Shown here one piece after another: positions 59,554-64,000 of a stretch of DNA of 64,000 nt. The notes beneath the pieces are model-generated. The model saw only the letters and a list, made by a program, of their open reading frames with translations. It made no database searches and was not told the DNA's origin. The position numbers and the translations under genes were made by a program. Source of the DNA: Aurantimonas manganoxydans SI85-9A1 (lineage in GTDB: Bacteria; Pseudomonadota; Alphaproteobacteria; Rhizobiales; Rhizobiaceae); contig NZ_CH672387.1 of the NCBI RefSeq assembly GCF_000153465.1, forward strand, positions 3,937,955 through 4,001,954, given 5' to 3'. How positions within the stretch are numbered: position 1 is the stretch's first letter; every line of letters begins with the position of its first letter.

Positions 59554-59847
59554 TCAGCCGTCATAGCCCTCGACGATGACCATCTCGGCGTCGGCATATC
59601 GCTGCCGGATCGCCTTGGCCTTCTGGTACTGCTCGCTCTCGTAGCAGGCACGCGCCGTCTCGACGCTGTCGAACTCGATCACGACGTTGCGGCTGCGCGC
59701 CGTGCCTTCCAGTTCGACGAAGGGGCCGCCGCGCACCAGGAAGCGTGCGCCGTATTCCCTGAAGGCCGGCCCCGCGGTCTCGACATAGCCCTTGTAGCCC
59801 TCGGCGTCGTGCACATCGACGCGTGCGATCCAGTATCCCTTGGCCAT
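59554..59847 (-). CDS. DUF1330 domain protein
   Basis: A 97-residue ferredoxin-fold (dimeric alpha/beta barrel) protein. MAKGYWIARVDVHDAEGYKGYVE, GPAFREYGARFLVRGGPFVELEG and RNVVIEFDSVETARACYESEQYQ are standard DUF1330 blocks. Function is unknown in the family; related folds bind small aromatic or heme-like ligands. GGAGGG lies just before the ATG. It follows pyrF by about 70 bases on the same strand, an association seen in other Hyphomicrobiales. Confidence 0.88.
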   Translation of the reverse strand: MAKGYWIARVDVHDAEGYKGYVETAGPAFREYGARFLVRGGPFVELEGTARSRNVVIEFDSVETARACYESEQYQKAKAIRQRYADAEMVIVEGYDG

Positions 59848-59919
59848 GAGTTTCCCTCCGGTTGCACCACGTCCCCAGCGGCCGCGGCGGCGATGCGTGA
59901 CATCGGCTTGATATTGTCG

Positions 59920-60636
59920 TCAGCCCAGCGCGGCGGCCATCTCGTTGAGAATGGCGATAGCGGCCTGGCGCGGATCGCTGGCGGCCACGATGGGCCGTGC
60001 CACCACCAGATGCGAGGCCCCTGCCTGCAGCGCGTCGCCGGGTGTCGCCACGCGCTTCTGGTCGCCGGCGGCGGCGCCGGCCGGGCGGATGCCAGGCGTG
60101 ACGATCGCCATGTCCGGACCGATCAGTTCGCGCATCGGGCCGGCTTCGGATGCGGCCGAGACGATGCCGCCCATGCCGATGTCGCGCGCCTGCTGCGCCC
60201 GCCGGGCCACCAACTCGGGCACGGAGAGGCCGTAGCCCGCATCCTTCAGATCGGCATCGTCCAGCGAGGTCAGAACGGTGACGCCGAGGAGCGTCAGGGG
60301 CGAGCCGCTGGCCGCCTCGACCGCCGCCTTCATGGCGTGGGGATAGGCATGGATCGTCAGCATCGCGGCGCCGAGCGCCTGGGCGCTCTCGACGCCCTTG
60401 GCGACGGTGTTGGAGATGTCGAGGAGCTTGAGGTCGAGGAACACCTGCTTGCCGGCGCGGGCGAGCTCGCTGACCAGCGGCAGGCCGCCGGCATAGGCGA
60501 GCTGGTAGCCGATCTTGTACCAGAGCACCTCGTCGCCGAGCGTATCGACGATCGTCTCCGCCTCCGCCCAGGTGGGCACGTCGAGGCCGACGATCAGCCG
60601 GTCACGGGCTGCCCCGCGGCTTGTCACTGCATTCAA
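59920..60636 (-). CDS. pyrF: Orotidine-5'-phosphate decarboxylase
   Basis: A 238-residue TIM-barrel enzyme, final step of UMP synthesis. The catalytic Lys/Asp array is seen in [19 protein letters not shown] and [14 protein letters not shown] (DxKxxDI), and the phosphate site in [23 protein letters not shown] and HLVVARPIV. There is no ATG at the start; TTG 60636 is used, with GGAGGA seven bases upstream. The TTG overlaps the stop of the LOV kinase gene (TTGA), so translation is likely coupled to that of a light-sensor kinase. Confidence 0.94.
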   Translation of the reverse strand: MNAVTSRGAARDRLIVGLDVPTWAEAETIVDTLGDEVLWYKIGYQLAYAGGLPLVSELARAGKQVFLDLKLLDISNTVAKGVESAQALGAAMLTIHAYPHAMKAAVEAASGSPLTLLGVTVLTSLDDADLKDAGYGLSVPELVARRAQQARDIGMGGIVSAASEAGPMRELIGPDMAIVTPGIRPAGAAAGDQKRVATPGDALQAGASHLVVARPIVAASDPRQAAIAILNEMAAALG

Positions 60637-61880
60637 TTGGAATCCTCCGGGGGAATGTCGACGGTCACGACCGTCCCCGCCATCTCGCTGCTGACATCGA
60701 TCCGGGCGTTCAGCCCCTGCACGAGCGATAGGGTGATCCGTCCGCCAAGGCCACCCTGCCCATGGGTCCGACGCTGGCGGGCGAGCGCGTTGCCGCTGGT
60801 ATCGACGACCTCGCTGCCGGTCTCTGCATCACCGTTGTCGTCGCGGCCGGCACGGCCATGGCCGATGGATTCGGCGATCTGGCGCGCGACATTGGGCTCC
60901 TGCGCCGCATCGGCGGCGCGGGCGCGATCGGCCGGCCGGTCGTCGCTCAGGTAGGGCCACTGGCTGCCGTCGGGCAGGCCGATGCCATCGTCGGACACGG
61001 TCATGCGGATGACGCCGGAAGACAGCATCTTGAGGCGCGCCTCGACCAGCCCTTCCTCGCGCCCCTCGAAGGCGTGCTTGAGCGCATTCGTCAGGAGCTC
61101 GGAGAACAGGAGCCCGATCCGCGCCGCCCGCTCGACATCGTCCTCGATGGCGTCGCAGTCTGTGTTGACGCGGATCGAGCGCCGTCCGTCGAGATGGCCG
61201 ATGGTCGACGCGATCCGGCTGACATAGGCCCCCAGCGGTACGCGCTTGGACCGCGTCGACGCGATCCCGGCTTCGGTCATCTCCTGATAAAGCAGCTGCA
61301 GGCTCTCGATGCGCCGCGCCAGCGCGTCGAAGGCTTCCTTGCTGGTCTTGGCCCGGGCCTGCATGCGGATCATGCCGACGACCATGGCCAGGTGGTTCTT
61401 GACCCGGTGCTGGACCTCGCCGAGCGCCGCATCGATCCGCTCCGCCTCGCCGACCTGCCGCGACGGGTCGAAATCCGCCCCCTCGCTCATGTCCCGCTGG
61501 ACGCCGAGGAAGCACTGGAGATGGCGTTCCTCGTCATAGAGCGGCGTGATCATCAGCCGGTTCAGGAACCTGGTACCGTCAGAGCGGTAATTGACGATGT
61601 CGACGGAGAAGTCGCGCTCCTCGCGCACGGCCTGCGCCAGTTGGCGAACCTGTGCGGGGTCGGTGTCGTCGCCCTGCAGGAAGCGGCAATTGCGGCCGAT
61701 CACCGCGTCGGCGGAATAGCGGGTGATCTTCTCGAAGGCGCGGTTGGCGTAGACAATGGGATTGTCGTCCAGATTGGGGTTGGTCAGCACCAGCGCCAGC
61801 GGCATCTTGGCGAGGGCAGTCGTGCTGATGTCCTCGGGCATGGCGGGCGTGCCATGCGCATCTCCGTCGAAACGCCCCAT
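60633..61880 (-). CDS. LOV-domain blue-light sensor histidine kinase (HisKA_2 type)
   Basis: A 415-residue soluble kinase. The N-terminal LOV/PAS domain (about 20-130) contains the flavin motif [10 protein letters not shown] with photoactive Cys65, plus [13 protein letters not shown] and FLGVQRD. A HisKA_2 domain with phospho-acceptor His158 ([22 protein letters not shown]) and HATPase_c ([19 protein letters not shown]) follow. Between the G1 box and [15 protein letters not shown] lies an insertion of about 70 polar, low-complexity residues (306-376), in the ATP-lid region. ATG 61880 has a GAGAGGA site; ATG 61841 has none. It overlaps pyrF by four bases. The cognate receiver is not in the window. 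Confidence 0.93.
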   Translation of the reverse strand: MGRFDGDAHGTPAMPEDISTTALAKMPLALVLTNPNLDDNPIVYANRAFEKITRYSADAVIGRNCRFLQGDDTDPAQVRQLAQAVREERDFSVDIVNYRSDGTRFLNRLMITPLYDEERHLQCFLGVQRDMSEGADFDPSRQVGEAERIDAALGEVQHRVKNHLAMVVGMIRMQARAKTSKEAFDALARRIESLQLLYQEMTEAGIASTRSKRVPLGAYVSRIASTIGHLDGRRSIRVNTDCDAIEDDVERAARIGLLFSELLTNALKHAFEGREEGLVEARLKMLSSGVIRMTVSDDGIGLPDGSQWPYLSDDRPADRARAADAAQEPNVARQIAESIGHGRAGRDDNGDAETGSEVVDTSGNALARQRRTHGQGGLGGRITLSLVQGLNARIDVSSEMAGTVVTVDIPPEDSN

Positions 61881-61972
61881 CGATCCTCTCTCACCATCAT
61901 CCGCCCGCGTGCCGGGCCGTTGGGCAAAGATAAAGCCGATTGCCCGCCAGGCAATGTCCGGATGCCGCCGAC

Positions 61973-64000
61973 CTAGTGCGCCTCGTCCCAGTTCGCCGCC
62001 GCCTTGGCATCGACCTCGATGGGCACCGACAACTGGACGACCGGCAGGGCCGCTTCTTCCATCACCCTGCGGACCACCGGCAGGGTCGCGTCGATCTGAT
62101 CGTCCTCGACCTCGAAGATCAGCTCGTCATGGACCTGCAGCAGCATGCGCGCCGACAGGCCGGCGTCGGCCAGCGCCGGTTCCATGCGGATCATGGCGCG
62201 GCGGATGATGTCGGCCGCGGTGCCCTGGATCGGCGCGTTGATGGCCGCCCGCTCGTTGAAGGCGCGAACCGAGGCATTGGGCGAGCGGATGTCGGGATAG
62301 TGCACCCGCCGGCCGAACAGGGTCTCCACATGGCCGTGTTCCTTGGCGAAGGCCTTGGTGGAATCCATGTAGTCGCGGATGCCGGGGAAGCGCTCGAAAT
62401 AACGCTTGATGTAGGTGCCGGCCTCGTCGCGCGGGATCGACAGCTGGTTGGCGAGGCCGAAGGCCGAGATGCCGTAGATGATGCCGAAATTGATCGCCTT
62501 GGCGCGGCGGCGGATCTCCGACGGCATGCCCTCCACCGGCACCCCGAACATCTCCGACGCGGTCATGGCGTGGATGTCGAGCCCTTCGCGGAAGGCCTCC
62601 TTCAGCTGCGGGATGTCGGCGATATGGGCGAGGATCCGCAATTCGATCTGGCTGTAGTCGGCCGAGACCAGGCTGTGGCCGGCCGGCGCGACGAAGGCGG
62701 TGCGGATCGCCCGCCCCTCTTCGGTGCGCACCGGGATGTTCTGCAGGTTCGGCTCGGAGGAGGACAGCCGCCCCGTGGTGGTCGAGGCCATGGAATAGGA
62801 GGTGTGGATGCGTCCCTGTGCATCCATGTGACCCGGCAGCGTGTCGGTATAGGTGCCCTTCAGCTTGGTGAGCTGGCGCCAGTCGACGATGCGCCGCGGC
62901 AGCGGATGGCCTTCGGCGGCCAGGTCCTCGAGGACGCGCACGTCGGTCGACCACTGACCGCTCTTGGTCTTCTTGCCGCCGGGCAGGCCAAGCTTGCCGA
63001 ACAGCACCTCGCCGAGCTGCTTGGGCGAGCCGGGATTGAAGGTTTCCCCGGCGATCTCCGCGATCTCGGCTTCGAGGCCCGCCTGCTTCTGGGCGAAGCG
63101 GCCGGACAGGCGCGACAGGATCTGCCGGTCGACCTTGATGCCGCGCTCTTCCATACGGGCAAGGACCGCGACCAGCGGCCGCTCCAGGCGCTCGTAGACG
63201 GTGGCGAGCCCCTCGGCGACCAGGCGCGGCTTGAGCACCTGCCACAGCCGCAGCGTGACGTCGGCATCCTCGGCGGCGTAGGCGGTGACCTTGTCGATGG
63301 CGCAGGCGGCGATCGGCCTGGCGCCCTTGCCGGAGCCGCAGAGTTCCTTGTAGCTCATCGGCTTGTGGCCGAGGAAGCGCTCCGACAATTCGTCCATGCC
63401 GTGGCCGGCCAGCGAGGCCGAGGCGTCGAGGGCGTAGGAGATCAGCATGGTATCGTCGAAGGGCGCCATGGTGATGCCGTGGCGGCGCATGACGAGATAG
63501 TCGTATTTGACGTTCTGGCCGATCTTCAGGACGGCGTCGTCCTCCAGCACCGGCTTCAGGATGGCCAGTGCCTCGTCGATCGGCAGCTGCGGACCGATCT
63601 CGTCCTCCACCGCCTTGTCGGACAGGAGGTCGGCCTCGCCCGAGGGCGAGACATGGGCGAGCGGCACATAGGCGGCGCGGCCTGCACGGGTCGCGAACGA
63701 CACGCCGACGAGGTCGCATTTCATCGCCGACAGCGAACTCGCCTCGGTATCGAAGGCGAGAAGGCCGGTCTCGCGCGCTTCGTCCATCCATGCCAACAGC
63801 GTCGCCGCGTCGCGAATGGTGACATAGGCGCTGTGGTCGAAGACCGAGGCCGCGGCGGCGGCCCGGCGGCTTTCGACGAGGGCGGCGGGCGTCAGCGGCA
63901 GGGCGGCGTCGCCGGCACCGGGTGCGGCGACGGCCGATCCGGCGGGGTCGAGGTCGGGCCCGCGCGCCGGCGTGTCGACGGCGATCGCCGCGCTCTCGAC
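61973..64000 (-). CDS. polA: DNA polymerase I, C-terminal part (5' end outside window)
   Basis: The frame is open to the right edge, so the N-terminal 5'-3' exonuclease part lies outside. Visible are the 3'-5' proofreading domain with an intact DxE (LLAFDTEASSLSAM) and further acidic motifs (YDYLVMRR, YAAEDADVTLRLW), then the polymerase domain: motif A SADYSQIELRILAH, motif B RRRAKAINFGIIYGISAFGLA, and motif C LLQVHDELIFEV. Upstream of the exonuclease domain is an Ala/Pro/Asp-rich linker. Unlike Taq-type enzymes, proofreading residues are kept. Ordinary housekeeping gene for Okazaki processing and repair. Confidence 0.96.
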   Translation of the reverse strand, partial: VESAAIAVDTPARGPDLDPAGSAVAAPGAGDAALPLTPAALVESRRAAAAASVFDHSAYVTIRDAATLLAWMDEARETGLLAFDTEASSLSAMKCDLVGVSFATRAGRAAYVPLAHVSPSGEADLLSDKAVEDEIGPQLPIDEALAILKPVLEDDAVLKIGQNVKYDYLVMRRHGITMAPFDDTMLISYALDASASLAGHGMDELSERFLGHKPMSYKELCGSGKGARPIAACAIDKVTAYAAEDADVTLRLWQVLKPRLVAEGLATVYERLERPLVAVLARMEERGIKVDRQILSRLSGRFAQKQAGLEAEIAEIAGETFNPGSPKQLGEVLFGKLGLPGGKKTKSGQWSTDVRVLEDLAAEGHPLPRRIVDWRQLTKLKGTYTDTLPGHMDAQGRIHTSYSMASTTTGRLSSSEPNLQNIPVRTEEGRAIRTAFVAPAGHSLVSADYSQIELRILAHIADIPQLKEAFREGLDIHAMTASEMFGVPVEGMPSEIRRRAKAINFGIIYGISAFGLANQLSIPRDEAGTYIKRYFERFPGIRDYMDSTKAFAKEHGHVETLFGRRVHYPDIRSPNASVRAFNERAAINAPIQGTAADIIRRAMIRMEPALADAGLSARMLLQVHDELIFEVEDDQIDATLPVVRRVMEEAALPVVQLSVPIEVDAKAAANWDEAH

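Overview
The window is chromosomal DNA of roughly two-thirds G+C with dense, short-spaced genes, frequent GTG/TTG starts and ATGA overlaps. Gene content points to an alphaproteobacterium, most likely Hyphomicrobiales (Rhizobiales): an FzlA-type divisome GST next to queG and uppP, a stand-alone NDUFA9-like epimerase, HWE/HisKA_2 sensor kinases, a LOV kinase, a YARHG protein, FixK/FNR boxes, a Ugp system preceded by a Pho box, and a two-subunit NAD-linked formate dehydrogenase of the NuoE-NuoF fusion type. I see no insertion sequence, integrase, rRNA operon or CRISPR array. The species cannot be fixed from sequence reading alone.

Layout. 1-10.7 kb: end of a histidine kinase, a threonate-dehydrogenase-like enzyme, a flavoprotein, a penicillin-binding carboxypeptidase, purU, a phosphonate cluster (DUF1045-phnM-phnN) without the C-P lyase core, an SMP-30 lactonase, a GST and a tartrate dehydrogenase. 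10.7-18.2 kb: a His-rich Spy-like periplasmic protein divergent from an OmpR/HAMP two-component pair, with phased direct repeats between them; a phosphoesterase; a divergent cold-shock pair (csp, DEAD-box helicase); an iron alcohol dehydrogenase. 18.4-24.5 kb: Pho-box-driven ugpBAEC, then a tandem glycine riboswitch in front of a DadA-type amino-acid dehydrogenase. 24.5-33.2 kb: a phage-like muramidase, otsB-otsA, an MFS carrier, PPK2, a J-domain-like protein, glgX and a small DUF3329 protein. 33.3-39.3 kb: formate dehydrogenase fdhBA and an enolase-superfamily enzyme. 39.3-40.5 kb: two small secreted ORFs, each with an FNR/FixK box 60-75 bp upstream, and tRNA-Leu(CAG).

41-47.2 kb is a conserved-looking core block (NDUFA9-like, TauE, uppP, fzlA, queG, an 11-repeat AIG pentapeptide protein, an SDR). 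47.2-51.7 kb is more accessory: a vapBC pair whose toxin has lost catalytic residues, and a two-gene set of an RLAN/RimK ATP-grasp ligase with a GNAT-peptidase C39 fusion, followed by about 745 bp of non-coding DNA with long stem-loops. 51.8-64 kb: a GST, a lytic transglycosylase, an orphan TAXI receptor, malate synthase G, a PHB depolymerase with a histone-H1-like tail, DUF1330, pyrF overlapping a LOV histidine kinase, and polA running off the right edge.

How it fits together. Formate released by PurU can be oxidised by the formate dehydrogenase, and glycine is sensed by the riboswitch, giving a one-carbon/glycine theme. Phosphorus appears repeatedly (Ugp with Pho box, Phn enzymes, PPK2). 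Storage and osmoprotection are represented by PhaZ, GlgX, OtsAB and GlcB. The least-described parts are the RLAN-RimK/GNAT-C39 pair, the DUF1045-PhnM-PhnN trio, the AIG pentapeptide protein, the FixK-box mini-ORFs, and the PhaZ-H1 tail fusion.
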